Below are positions 10,578 through 21,411 of a stretch of 57,153 bases of DNA, piece by piece (position 1 is the stretch's first letter; the number at the start of each line of letters is the position of its first letter). The notes beneath the pieces are model-generated. The model made no database searches. It worked only from the letters and a program-made list of their open reading frames with translations, and was not told the DNA's origin. A program made the position numbers and the translations under genes. The DNA is from Entamoeba histolytica HM-1:IMSS (Eukaryota; Evosea; Mastigamoebida; Endamoebidae). The stretch spans positions 1-57,153 of the forward strand of contig NW_001914901.1 in the NCBI RefSeq assembly GCF_000208925.1, read 5' to 3'.

Positions 10578-10674
10578 TTTCTTTTTTCCTCTTTCTTCTT
10601 CCACTAAAGCTTTTTCAAAAAGAATAAACAATACAATAAAAAAATAAAAGAAAAATAAAGAAAAAGAACAAATC

Positions 10675-11246
10675 ATGTCAACATCAGGAAGAAACCATAA
10701 AGCAGAACAAATGTTTGCAGAAGCAAATACTCTCCAAAATAAATGGTCTTTTTTCAATAAAGAAGCAAACATGACTGATGCAGCAGAATTATTTAATAAA
10801 GCTGCTAATTTATTTAAGGCTAGTGAAGAATATGACAGAGCAGCAGAGGCATATGATCGTGCATATTTATTATCAACAAAATTAGGTGATAATTCAAGTG
10901 CAAATAAGGCAGCATTAAACAAAGCATTATGTTTGTCAAAAGGAGCACATCCAGAAGATGCAATTGCACCACTTGAAAATGTTGTTGAGAATTATATAAC
11001 TAATGGATCATTTTCACAAGCAGCAAAAACAGAACAAGAGATTGCAAAGTTGTATGAAAGTATGAAAAAATATGATAAAGCTTCTGAGGCATATAAAACA
11101 GCAGCTGGGCACTATGAAATGGATAACAGACCAGCGTCTGCATTGCCATTTAAAATTTCAGCAGCTAAGCTTGATGCATTAAGTGGACAATTATTGAATG
11201 CATATGAAACATTTGATAAGATAGGGATGGATGCACTCAATTCTGG
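10675..11246 (+). CDS. Alpha-SNAP, 3' end lost in an assembly gap
   Basis: About 190 residues are visible before the Ns. They match soluble NSF attachment protein: KAEQMFAEANTLQNKW, FFNKEANMTDAAELFNKAAN, EEYDRAAEAYDRAYLL and YDKASEAYKTAAGHYEMD, a series of TPR-like helical hairpins. Alpha-SNAP recruits NSF to SNARE complexes for disassembly after membrane fusion. The full family length is about 290 residues, so about 100 C-terminal residues, including the NSF-stimulating end, are missing. The sequence right after the gap does not encode the rest. This looks like an assembly artefact rather than a broken gene. Confidence 0.9.
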
Positions 11247-11346
11247 NNNNNNNNNNNNNNNNNNNNNNNNNNNNNNNNNNNNNNNNNNNNNNNNNNNNNN
11301 NNNNNNNNNNNNNNNNNNNNNNNNNNNNNNNNNNNNNNNNNNNNNN
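11247..11346. other. Assembly gap (100 N)
   Basis: Exactly 100 consecutive Ns, the usual placeholder for a scaffold gap of unknown size. It cuts the alpha-SNAP gene, so distances across it are unreliable. Confidence 0.98.
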
Positions 11347-11658
11347 ATATGAAATGAAGTGGTATAGTGTTGTGTTTTGACATATTATCTTCTTATTCTT
11401 TTATTTTACTTATGACTATCTTTCTCTGAATATTCAAATTGTTTTTATTATATTTATCCAATAAAATTTTAACATATTCACTAATTGATACCCATTGAGT
11501 GTAAAAATTTCAAATGAAATAAAATAAATCAACATTGAATTATGTCAATTTTTAATTCACCATTTCATTCATTGACAGATAAATGAAATGGCTGTTCATA
11601 TTCTTCATTGTTTTGTTTTTATTCTTTTTTATTTCATTTTCAATTATTCAAGATTGAA
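11347..11658. other. Non-coding DNA after the gap
   Basis: AT-rich DNA with no exon matching the missing part of alpha-SNAP. The plus-strand open frame starting at 11588 is antisense to the TLDc remnant and is not credible. Confidence 0.5.
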
Positions 11659-12150
11659 TCATTTCATTTCAATTACTATGATTCGTTTTGGTGTGAAATT
11701 AAATTTTCTACAAAGTGCATTTGATATTCCTTCATATTCAAATGAATATTGTTTACAATATGGTTGTGTTTTATTATTTTGTTTACAAACACAAATATCA
11801 CCACTCCATCCAAATGCAAACAAACAATTATCTGATTGTTTACAAAAACCAAATGCATATTGTGGTTGTTTAATATCAAATTTCATCATTCCTTTTGGTT
11901 CTAATGAAAATAAAAATGATTGTGAATCATTTATATAACCATCAACTTCATCAAATTTCTCATTAACATATCCTCCAAATTTATTTCCATCTTCATCTTC
12001 AATAATAATGACTCTCTATTCTTTATTATTTATTCTTTGATCAAATATTGATGTATTAATATTCCAATCATCAATATCTAAATCAAATAGTATATTAAAT
12101 ACTTTTTTATTTATCCATTCTTCTATCTGATTAATATATACACTATCATT
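11659..12150 (-). pseudogene. TLDc-domain gene remnant
   Basis: Reading 12150 to 11659 on the minus strand in one frame gives a C-terminal TLDc domain. It includes VIIIEDEDGNKFGGYVNE, DSQSFLFSLEP, YAFGFCKQSDNCLFAFGWSG, YCKQYSFEYEGISNAL and the ending FTPKRIIVIEMK. One in-frame TAG (12016-12018) interrupts it just before the domain. No start codon or upstream exon was found, because the sequence above 12150 is full of stops. TLDc proteins are abundant in Entamoeba and this appears to be a 5'-truncated, stop-containing copy. The shorter piece from 11889 could still be expressed, but that is doubtful. Confidence 0.7.
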
Positions 12151-12313
12151 TTTATTTTAATTTTATGTTTATAATTTCAAAATATTGATGTTTAAATAGT
12201 TAAATACATGTTATTAACACGTCTAGTCAATCATTAATTATTTATTTTCCAATAATCCCTAAATAATAATTAAATATAAACCGAATCAAAATAAAATGAT
12301 TATTAACCATGAA

Positions 12314-13396
12314 TTAAGCAATAACACTAACTGACTCTTGAATAATATCTTTTATATCGTTCTTGTCAAGGAAGTCAGGGTGTTGTTTGTTCTTTCCTGA
12401 TGCAAGAAATTCATTAACCATAATAGCAACTTCTTGTTCTTTTACTTGGACTTTATCCATAAATTGGTAGAGTAAATTGTTAATGAACAAACCAATTTCG
12501 CCGCTTTGGATATTTAATTCATCGTATAACAATTTCAAACGTTTACCACAAATTTCTTGTTTTTCTGATAATTTCAAGTAAGCACATGAAAATACCCCAC
12601 AAGCAAAGCCATGAGAAATACCATAATGGGTTGTAATATAATAACCTAATCCATGTGGAACAGAAGTACCTGCAACAGTAATAGCAACACCTCCAATAAC
12701 TGATGCACTAATACAATCCATTTCTCTTACTTGTTGAATTCCAATTTTTCCATGCCTAAAAATCATTTGAATACCTTTTTTACTAGCCTCCATAGATCTT
12801 GGAGTTGCTTTAACTGAGAGATAAGACTCAATACAATGAGATAAAATATCAATAACTAAAGCACATTGATACTTATCAGAAATATGCAGTTGTAAGTCTT
12901 TATCAATAAGACATTTCCCTAAAAACATATGTGCTTTTATTGACTTTTTTGTTCCATTAGGTAAATTAAGAATGGAAAAAGGAGTAACTTCAGTACCAGA
13001 ACCACTGAGGGTTAAAATACCATTAACAGGAATTCCATTTCCATCACTATTCAATATATCAACTCCATTTTTCATAAGACTAACAGCTTTAGCAGCGTCT
13101 ATAGCAGATCCACCACCTATGCCAAGAATAAAATCACCAAAATTTTTAGTTAAATCAACACATTCTTTAACAGAAGTGTAGAGTGGGTTTGGTGTAATTT
13201 TATCATAAATGAAATAATCAACATTATTTTCTTTAAAAACTTGCTTAACAATATCAATAATTCCCAATGAATAAGGTGAATGAGAAGTAGTAACAATAAT
13301 ACATTCTTTTCCTTCAATAATCCTAGTAATTTTATCTTTTATAGAACCATATATTAATTGAGTTGGACAAATATCAGTAAATGTCTCTTGTGACAT
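12314..13396 (-). CDS. Iron-containing (group III) alcohol dehydrogenase
   Basis: This 360-residue protein belongs to the Fe-ADH family, which interconverts aldehydes and alcohols with NAD(P)H. The nucleotide-binding signature is GIGGGSAIDAAKAV (about residue 93). The TLSGSGTEVTPF segment (about 130) and the metal ligands are visible: Asp and His in DILSHCIE, and two His in HGLGYYITTHYGISHG. Entamoeba ferments glucose to ethanol, and several Fe-type ADHs are known there, including an NADPH-linked ADH3 type to which this may belong. The copy is about 20 residues shorter than typical members (about 380). All key residues are present, so it is probably active. Confidence 0.88.
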   Translation of the reverse strand: MSQETFTDICPTQLIYGSIKDKITRIIEGKECIIVTTSHSPYSLGIIDIVKQVFKENNVDYFIYDKITPNPLYTSVKECVDLTKNFGDFILGIGGGSAIDAAKAVSLMKNGVDILNSDGNGIPVNGILTLSGSGTEVTPFSILNLPNGTKKSIKAHMFLGKCLIDKDLQLHISDKYQCALVIDILSHCIESYLSVKATPRSMEASKKGIQMIFRHGKIGIQQVREMDCISASVIGGVAITVAGTSVPHGLGYYITTHYGISHGFACGVFSCAYLKLSEKQEICGKRLKLLYDELNIQSGEIGLFINNLLYQFMDKVQVKEQEVAIMVNEFLASGKNKQHPDFLDKNDIKDIIQESVSVIA

Positions 13397-14098
13397 AGAA
13401 AAAAAAAACTTAAAACTATATTTAATTATGAAGTTCTTGAAATGAGGATTTATAAAAAAAAATTACAGTAACGCAAGAATAATCATTTTTTATACGCAAC
13501 CCTGTATTTAACCCCCATTTTTATTTTTTCCATTCAAATGAAACATTGTTCAGTAATTGTTTTTAATACCAGAGAAAAAGAAAAAAAAAGTCCTAGGAAA
13601 AGTATTTATATAATTATTGTCTTTTCTTATAATGAAAAAATATTTAGAAGATGGTTCTTACTTCATATATTTATTCTTCTATTGTATTTTATTCAAGAAA
13701 AATAAATGCGTTAAGGTTTAAAAATGAAAATTCAATAAAGCTTTAATAGAATATATTTTAATGAATCTAAAAGCTGAATAATTTTGAGTTTTGTTTATTT
13801 TTGTAACGAATTCTTTTTAATTCTTTTTATTACCAGATAATTATTTTTTGAACACAACAGGAAAACTAAAAATACTTAGACGTCCACGAAAAAAAAGTTG
13901 TAACACGAAAGAAATTTCCAACAATGGATTTTAATAAAAAATAGGGTTTAAGGGAAGTAAAAGAAGGAGATTTGACTCTAAATAAATGTCTTTAATAAAA
14001 ATAATTATGATGTTTCTCACAAGATTTTTCTAGTTGACAAATTCCGATCCAGGGGTTTTTGGTTTAACTAAAAAAAAGAAGAACAAGTTGTTTCTGCA
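13397..14098. other. Divergent intergenic region
   Basis: About 700 bp of AT-rich DNA between two genes transcribed away from each other. No coding frame, SINE tail or RNA gene recognised. Confidence 0.5.
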
Positions 14099-14779
14099 AT
14101 GAGCCAGAGAAAACGTGGAGGTAATAATGAAGGAATTTCTCAAGCCCTTTATTTAAAAAGACAGTCTAAATCTTGGGAAGCATTCCAACAATCAGTTTTA
14201 ATGGGAATTTTAGTAAAGGAAGGATATACTTTTAATATTTCAGTTCCAGAAAAGTATAGTAATAAAGTTTCACATTTATTTAAGATTATTACAATGGAAA
14301 AACAAGGAGAATTAATTAAAATTGATGAAATAATTAGAAATGAATGTCAAAAACTTGCATCATTAGAATCTAAAACGATTTCTGATGTATCACAACTTAA
14401 GAGACATAGTGATAAAAATCGTGTATCAATTGGATTAAATATTTTATTAAAAGAAATTCAAAACCATGGATATAATGTTAAAAAAAGAGGAACAAGAAGA
14501 AGTGTTTTTACTATTATTGCTGAAAAATTTAGTGAAATATCTTTTGAACAGAAAGTATATTATGATAAAGCAACTATTCGGTCGTTAGGAAAACAAATTA
14601 ATGATTATCTTCTTAAAAAATGTAAATCTATTGATAAAAAAGATTTAATTTCTTTTTCTATTGAAGACATGAATCAAATGAGTCAAGTCACTCCTCATTC
14701 TATTAACACAACACCTTCTGCTTTTATAAAAAAATTTATTCGTTTCAGTTCTTTAGACCAAAGTTTTAGTATATGTTAA
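14099..14779 (+). CDS. Hypothetical protein, basic
   Basis: This 226-residue single-exon protein is not recognised. It has a basic N-terminus (MSQRKRGG), no signal peptide and no membrane segment. It is rich in Lys and Ser with several predicted helices, and a central segment NVKKRGTRRSVFTIIAEKF is strongly basic. A nuclear or nucleic-acid-associated role is possible, but nothing in the sequence proves it. Codon use and length look like a real gene, and it ends about 165 nt from the convergent RapGAP gene. Confidence 0.6.
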   Translation: MSQRKRGGNNEGISQALYLKRQSKSWEAFQQSVLMGILVKEGYTFNISVPEKYSNKVSHLFKIITMEKQGELIKIDEIIRNECQKLASLESKTISDVSQLKRHSDKNRVSIGLNILLKEIQNHGYNVKKRGTRRSVFTIIAEKFSEISFEQKVYYDKATIRSLGKQINDYLLKKCKSIDKKDLISFSIEDMNQMSQVTPHSINTTPSAFIKKFIRFSSLDQSFSIC

Positions 14780-14944
14780 TAATAATATATTATTTAACTT
14801 AAATTGAATTTAAAATTTATTTCTTTGTTCATAAATTTAATGAATTTAATTTATTTGTTCTTCTTTTTTTTTAAAGAAAAAGAAGTTCTAAACATTTTAA
14901 AATTTTGTGAAGTATTAAAAATTAAAAAAAAAAAATTCAATGAA

Positions 14945-16657
14945 TTACAAAAGTTCAGCAAGTTGAACAAGTTGTTGTTTTCTTGTATTTCTTGCATTTG
15001 ATAAGAAAGTAGTGTTATACATTGTCATACGTTCTGCATTAATTAATTTCTTTAACATAAAATCTTCAAATCCAAAACCTTTTTTCATCCAAGAAGAAGT
15101 TAAGAAAGGAGGAAATGGCATATTATTTGGTTTAGTAACGACATTAATAGTATATCCTTCTTGAACAACTAATCCTTCATTCTTTATTTTAGGTTGAATA
15201 ATAAAGAATACATTATTAAAATGAGAAGTAAGAATACGTGGGTCAAATGGCTCTTTTCTTTTTGGGTCAAGAAATACAATTACAACAACGTCATTTCCTA
15301 CATGTCTTTTTCTTTCTAATTTTTGTGCATCTCCTTCTTGATTAGGTAATAATGGAGCAACATGAAACATAATACTATATGTATTAGTATATTTTCTGAA
15401 ATAACTATAAGTACCAGTACACCCAGCTTTAGTATCTAACCCAGCAGCATAATCATTAAATCCTTTTAATTCAACTTTTTTTCCAAGTGAATTCATAAAA
15501 TCCCAAAATTCATCACAACATTCATCATTACTAAAAAATTCATTTTCTTCTTTTTGTCCATCTTTAACATAAATAACTCCAAATTTATATTTTTTAATAA
15601 TTGACATATTTTCAATACGTTCTAATTCTAACTCTAATTTTGGTATATTCTTTTTATCAAATGTCTTTGGTTTTGATCGTTTTTTCTTTTCTTGAAGAGG
15701 AAAGGCTTTATCATATTTAGCAGGATCAACTCCTAATGGAATAACACATCTATAATTTTCTTTAGGTGTTTTGAGGATAGCTCTTTTATACTTAGTTGAA
15801 GTATCAACAATTAAAAGATTTAATGAAATAGGATCCATATAATATTTTGTTGATTTCTTTCCTTTAAAATAATGAGAATAATAAGGAAAGTCAAGGTCAA
15901 TATCAATAATTGAATATTTCATTAAATCAGTTAATTTCTTTATTGACTGAGAAGACACCTCTAATTGATAACCTGATTGTGCACAATTAACATCAACAAT
16001 ATTATCAGATTGTTCTATAGGTTCATTATTCCATGCTTCCATTGGTAATGAAACTGATGACCATGGATCATCACTTAATGGAATATCAAAATTTGTTCTA
16101 TCAATAATTCCAAAAAGTTGGTCTTGACTATAAACTTTTTCTTTTGCAATATAACGTGTCTTAGGTAGTCCAGGAATTTGAGCTACAGTTGGACCAAAAA
16201 TATCAGATATACTTCCAATATTTCCTGCTGAATTTCTTTTGAGACGTTTATCATTAATAGAAACTCCAAATTCAGAAGGAGAACGACATTGTTTTGATAC
16301 AAAACAGTTATTTCTAGACAATTTCATCTCAGACGATGGTTGTTTAAATTGTTCTTTTGCAGAACAATTATCATAAAAATCAATTGGATTTGATATTTCA
16401 CTTGATGGAGTTCCTGGTGATACAGAAGATCCAAGACTATGAATTTTAAAATTAGCATTATATGATGGACGTACAACAACACCTTTTGGAGGAAGGCTTA
16501 ATCTTGAGGTTGGTTGAGCACGTTCAACAATATTATAATTAACTTTTTTTGTTGAACCAACAGATTCAGTCATAACGGCAAGTTCTGGTTCGACCTCAAT
16601 TTTATCAACATCTTCAAGTCCAGTATTAAGTAAATCATCCAAGTCAATTTCAGCCAT
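14945..16657 (-). CDS. Rap/Ran-GAP-domain protein
   Basis: A 570-residue GTPase-activating protein. The first about 220 residues are Ser/Pro/Asn-rich and probably disordered. The catalytic domain covers about residues 350-530: KYKFGVIYVKDGQ, EFWDFMNSLGKKVELKGFN, YAAGLDTKAGCTGTYSYF and KRHVGNDVVVIVFLD. The last is the HIGND motif that supplies the catalytic asparagine thumb of Rap1GAP and tuberin (TSC2). The family switches off Rap or Rheb-like small GTPases. No other domain (PDZ, GoLoco) is seen. Single exon. Confidence 0.88.
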   Translation of the reverse strand: MAEIDLDDLLNTGLEDVDKIEVEPELAVMTESVGSTKKVNYNIVERAQPTSRLSLPPKGVVVRPSYNANFKIHSLGSSVSPGTPSSEISNPIDFYDNCSAKEQFKQPSSEMKLSRNNCFVSKQCRSPSEFGVSINDKRLKRNSAGNIGSISDIFGPTVAQIPGLPKTRYIAKEKVYSQDQLFGIIDRTNFDIPLSDDPWSSVSLPMEAWNNEPIEQSDNIVDVNCAQSGYQLEVSSQSIKKLTDLMKYSIIDIDLDFPYYSHYFKGKKSTKYYMDPISLNLLIVDTSTKYKRAILKTPKENYRCVIPLGVDPAKYDKAFPLQEKKKRSKPKTFDKKNIPKLELELERIENMSIIKKYKFGVIYVKDGQKEENEFFSNDECCDEFWDFMNSLGKKVELKGFNDYAAGLDTKAGCTGTYSYFRKYTNTYSIMFHVAPLLPNQEGDAQKLERKRHVGNDVVVIVFLDPKRKEPFDPRILTSHFNNVFFIIQPKIKNEGLVVQEGYTINVVTKPNNMPFPPFLTSSWMKKGFGFEDFMLKKLINAERMTMYNTTFLSNARNTRKQQLVQLAELL

Positions 16658-17051
16658 TTGAAGTGAAACTAAAAAGTTTAAAAATTATTTTAAGAATTTT
16701 ATATTCAAATTAGCCATTAATTCATGTTTTAGTTCAAGTAATTTTCAAGGCTGTTCTATAAAAAAAAAATCTTCACAACTTTTGTTTCAGAACAAGTCAT
16801 GAAACGTCCTATTGGAGTTATTTATATTCTTTTTATAATTTAATAATATATTTTATTATTTCATTTTATTATTTAGAAACTAAATTCTTATTAAATAAAA
16901 AAATTTAAAGAACATTTTATTTCTTTGTTTCATAAAAATCTACAAAAACACTTTTTCTTTTTTATTTTATTTACTTCTTTATTCAAAAATACTACATTAC
17001 AAATTAGGAAATTGATTGAAATTCTCATTGGAAATTCTTTCAATTAGAAAA
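16658..17051. other. Intergenic region
   Basis: AT-rich DNA between two minus-strand genes. It holds the RapGAP promoter and the 3' end of nothing else recognisable. Confidence 0.5.
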
Positions 17052-18497
17052 TTAGAATGTTAATGTAGTATTTTCTATAGTCTTATCTTCCAATAAAATA
17101 GGTTTAGTTGTAGTATTTTTTAATACTACATCACCTACCAACTTAACATTTTTTCCAAAAACTATATTTCCATCAACAACAAGTGAGTTGAGATGTTCAA
17201 TATTAGGAATATGTTGCATATGTTTTTGATATTCACTAATAAATTGGAAATCTTTACTAAATGTAACTGATGGTGGAATATCTGATACTTTTCTAGCATT
17301 ATCAACCATATGACCTGATTCATTTAATCCAAATAATGTACTTTGAATAATAAATAAATCATTACATGCTTTTACTGGAAGGAATCTTGATCTTGGAACA
17401 ATATATGCTGTTGTATGTTCAAATGCACTTACTGCACATCCAACTGCAATTTCTAATTGAATGACATCTCTTTGTCCATCTTTTTTACGATTAACAATAA
17501 TATCCATATTATTTAATAATGTTCTTTTTTCAACAACATGTTGAATAGCTGACATATTCATCCAAATATTATTGGTATTAAATACTTTAAATTTCTTAAT
17601 ATCTTTAAATTCTGCAACATGTTCACTTGGAACTTGTGCAATTTCTAACATTTTTAATTTATTACCATATCTAATAAGAGTACCTCCTTTAACATCATTT
17701 AAAGTTTTTGGAGTTAATTCTAAAGCAAAATCTAAATGATTTTTAGAAAAATGATGCATAATAGTAATATCAGGAATAGCACCAAGATTATCTGAATTTG
17801 ATAAGAATAAATATTCTTTTCCTTCTTCTTTTAAGGTTTGGAATGCTTTGGAATCAACAAATGATTGTAAAAAGTCTCCATGTCCTGGTGGATACCATTC
17901 TTCTTTTCTTCCATTTAATTCAGTACATACAGGAAGAAGAGTTTGTGCATCAATTCTTGGAAATTTATGTTGTAAGAAAGTTAATATTCTTACATCATTA
18001 TCTTGTTCATATTTTTTAATAACCTTCTCTGTTTCAACATTTGTAGAAAAAGAATTCATAAGAACTAATGGAACAACAACTCCATATTCACGATATAATG
18101 CTTTTAATTGAAGTATTATAATATCTAAGAATGTTAATCCATTTCTAACTTCAATTACACTTTTTGGACCAGTACATCCCATAGATGTTCCTAATCCTCC
18201 ATTGATCTTAATAATACAAGTTTTCTTTAATAATTCTATAATCTCTTCTTTTGTAAAATCTTTATCTAATGTGCTGTAATCTACAGAAAACTCTTTTGGA
18301 AGTGATTCAACTTTGTCCCATTCAATACCAGTAGTCTTTTTATCTATTTGTTCAAGATAAGCATTATGAAGAATTTGGAATGACTTTAAATTCTTAGTAT
18401 CATCTTCACTGGCTCCTTGTTGAAGAAGGTGTTGGATAATTTCTTCAGTCTTTGTTCTGATCTCTTGGGTATTCATTTGATTAATTTTGAGTTCCAT
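17052..18497 (-). CDS. UTP-glucose-1-phosphate uridylyltransferase
   Basis: A 481-residue UDP-glucose pyrophosphorylase that makes UDP-glucose from UTP and glucose-1-phosphate for glycan and glycogen synthesis. The nucleotide loop is KINGGLGTSMGCTGPKS (about residue 96). VPLVLMNSFST, the uridine-binding VESLPKEF/PPGHGDF region (about residue 200), LFLSNSDNLGA and the C-terminal beta-helix (NSLVVDGNIVFGKNVKLVGDVVL) all fit. Length matches eukaryotic UGPases of about 470-510. Single exon, no defect seen. Confidence 0.95.
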   Translation of the reverse strand: MELKINQMNTQEIRTKTEEIIQHLLQQGASEDDTKNLKSFQILHNAYLEQIDKKTTGIEWDKVESLPKEFSVDYSTLDKDFTKEEIIELLKKTCIIKINGGLGTSMGCTGPKSVIEVRNGLTFLDIIILQLKALYREYGVVVPLVLMNSFSTNVETEKVIKKYEQDNDVRILTFLQHKFPRIDAQTLLPVCTELNGRKEEWYPPGHGDFLQSFVDSKAFQTLKEEGKEYLFLSNSDNLGAIPDITIMHHFSKNHLDFALELTPKTLNDVKGGTLIRYGNKLKMLEIAQVPSEHVAEFKDIKKFKVFNTNNIWMNMSAIQHVVEKRTLLNNMDIIVNRKKDGQRDVIQLEIAVGCAVSAFEHTTAYIVPRSRFLPVKACNDLFIIQSTLFGLNESGHMVDNARKVSDIPPSVTFSKDFQFISEYQKHMQHIPNIEHLNSLVVDGNIVFGKNVKLVGDVVLKNTTTKPILLEDKTIENTTLTF

Positions 18498-19871
18498 GAG
18501 ACATTCTTATCTTAAAAAGAATATTCTACATGTAAATATTTAAACTGGAACGTCAAAGTTCTTTTATCTTTAAAATAGTTTCTATTTATTATTTTTTTTT
18601 TGTTAATACTTTTGAAAAGATGTCTTTTTTATACATAGTTTAACAATTAGACTGAATTAGTTGATATAGATATTGACATAATTAAATTAATACAAACAAG
18701 ATAATAAAAAATTGTAGATTTAAATGAAATATGAATGAATATACATAAAATAAAAAATAGTAACATTTTAATATTGAATAAATCATGTATTAAACTATAT
18801 TAATACTAACCAGAAATAATAATAATAAGAATAAATAACAAATTGTATAAATTATTAGTAATATGTTACTTTTTAAATAAGAGATATACACATGAGGATA
18901 TGATAATAAAAGGTATTATTTTACAAAAAATTGTTAAACTATGAAAAATGAATAAAATTAGCAAAATAAATATAAAATAGTTTGTTATATACAAATGAAA
19001 ATACTAAAATAATATCTTATATTAATAGATTCGTTTGTATTTTTTAAAAAAAAAAAGAAATAATCTAATGAATAAATAATATCAAATTATAATTTTCTTA
19101 ATTCTTAATATATGAAATTGACATTCTCTGTTCACTTAAATAATAAAACATTAGTAGATAAGGTAATTTAAAAAATAGCTTAGTACAAAAAAATAACAAT
19201 AAATACATTGTAAATTACATTATCATTTTGTGTCGTCATATTCTTATTACGTAGTGTTTAATTTATAAATATGAATTATTGAAATTATTAACTTTAATAA
19301 TTATTGTTCATATTAAATATACATGAAACTATTCAATAAAATTATATGATAATAAACTGATAACAATAACAAATAATAACAGCAAGAATGGTGTTTTAAT
19401 TTGGATAAACATAAAAAGTCATGTTAACAAATAAAATGCCAAAATTTAAGAAGAATTGACCGAAATAATAAGACAAGAAAGAAGAGTAGTTAAGAAAAAA
19501 AAATTCAATAACAACTACAAATTCAATCAATGACAATAAATAATAAATGGAAGTTAATAATTTTTATTGAATATTAATAATTATGAATTAAATAGAAGTA
19601 ATTAAATTAACTAACAAACATCAATAAGAAATATTTTTAGAATATATACTTAAAGAAAAATTTTTACTAATTTAAGAAATATTTAAACCATTCTTTCAAA
19701 ATCTAATGATGATACTCTAATTCACTTATTATTTTACATATTTTCTAATACATTCAAATTGTTAAATAAAATAATTAAATTATCACTTGATAAATGTTTT
19801 TATTTCTTGTCATTGTTACTTTACATTTTTTAATTAGTTTTATCCAAATTTCTTTTAGTGTTTTTTATTTA
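18498..19871. other. Long AT-rich intergenic region before the LINE
   Basis: About 1.4 kb without a credible coding frame. It is very A/T-rich with scattered homopolymers. No SINE tail or hairpin of note. The UGPase promoter lies at its left edge and the LINE inserted at its right edge. Confidence 0.55.
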
Positions 19872-19890
19872 TTTATTATAAATCCATTTA
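19872..19890. repeat. LINE target-site duplication, left copy (19 bp)
   Basis: TTTATTATAAATCCATTTA, identical to 24685-24703. The element between the copies is 4.79 kb. Confidence 0.92.
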
Positions 19891-19906
19891 GATAGATCCT
19901 TTTCCA

Positions 19907-21406
19907 ATGCAGGAAATACAACAAATTTTAATGCCATGGCTATTGTGTAAAACCTTAGAGTCTTGTAAAGAAAAGCAAACAAGACATAGAAATCCAAGGT
20001 CATACAATAAAAAAAGAAATGTCAATAGCAATAAATGGCATAACAATTATAATAATAAAGGTAAACGATACACCAAGGAAAAAGGGTTTAGAAGACGAAA
20101 GACACAAAGAAAAACAAATAAAAAACAAGGTAAATACAATAATAATAAAGATTATACAAATAACAAATATAAATGGCTAACAATAAAAGAGATACAAGAA
20201 AGAATAAAAAAAATAACAAGTGAATGGAATAAAGGAGAATACGAAGAAATACTAAAAAAATATGAAGGTAAAAGGAAAAGGAATGGTATAACATTCTTCA
20301 AGAAGTATATTCAATTAAAAAGAAAAAGATAAATGAAAAAACTAAAGAAGAGTTTAAAGAAAAAACAAAAGATTGGGAAGAAAAAGACATTAAGGCTATA
20401 GAAGCAGAAATTAAAAACAAAAACCAAATTAAAGAAATGAATGATAGATGTAAAATTGCAAGAATAATAAATAACAAAGAAAGTATAAAGAAAGTACAAA
20501 AAGAAATAGAAAATAAAGAAGAAAAGATAGAAGAAGAAAAAGAAAAAGAAGAAATACTTGCACTTCAAAATCAAATTACTGAATTAAAAGAAAAACTTAA
20601 AGAATTAAGTATGAAAAGAATGGAAGAAGAACAAGCCATCTCAGAAGAAATGATGAGAAAAGCAAAAGAAATAGTTAGAAAAGAATTTGAAGAAGAAATT
20701 AAAGAAATGAAAACACAAATTAAAAAGATTCAAACGAATTATGAAGAAATGAAGAAAGAAAATGAAAAACTCGAAGAAGAAAACTTAAAACAACAAGGAA
20801 AAATAAATGAGATAGAAGGAAGAAAAATCACAGAAGTAAATAATAAAGAAGAAAAAAATCCGAAGTATCCAAGCTAATAAAAAGAAGATGGAAAAAGAAA
20901 ATGAAGAAATGAAAGAAGAAATTGAAAAGTTGAAAAAGAGAAACAAAACGCTAGAACAAAATGCAAACACATTAGAGAAGAAAATTGAAATGAAAGAGGA
21001 AAATACTAAAGAATTAAAGAAAGAAATAAGAGATAAAGAAAAACAAATCTCTGAAATTCAACAAGCAGCAATAATAAGTCATGAGATTGCAGAAAGAACA
21101 AGAGAAGAATTAGACAACACACAAAAAGAAAATGAAGCACAAAAACAAATAATATCAAAACAACAAGATGATATTGAAAATTTTATCTCACAGAAGGAAC
21201 TAGAGAAGAAGAAAACGATGACACTTGTGATAAATACACAACCAGTATTGAGGAAAGCATCATCAGGAACAATGGAGATGAACGAAACTACTCCTATGAA
21301 AAAGACAGTAGTGGAAATCGAAGAGGAAAGCAAAGCACTGATTGTCAAAAAACAAGAGATGATAATCAGACAAGAAATACAACAAAACAAAGAAATAGAA
21401 TTTTAA
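19907..21406 (+). pseudogene. LINE ORF1 (coiled-coil protein), frameshifted
   Basis: The reading frame is about 500 codons long if the breaks are ignored, matching the about 498-residue ORF1 of EhLINE1. It begins MQEIQQILMPWLLCKTLESCKEK and a basic Lys/Asn/Arg-rich segment follows, suited to RNA binding. From about residue 170 a long Glu/Lys coiled coil runs almost to the end. Two frameshifts are visible. The first lies between 20269 and 20332, near AAAAGGAAAAGG. The second lies near the A7 run at 20852-20858, after which the frame resumes to the TAA at 21404-21406. Either indel could be real or a homopolymer sequencing error. Confidence 0.85.
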
Positions 21407-21411
21407 ATGAA

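Noticed and set aside
11588..11938. Plus-strand frame opposite the TLDc remnant
   Set aside because: The opposite strand shows a conserved TLDc domain, which accounts for the open frame.
21347..21353. AAAAAAC as a -1 slippery heptamer for LINE ORF2
   Set aside because: It is not in the X-XXY-YYZ phase relative to the ORF1 codons, so it is not a canonical slip site.
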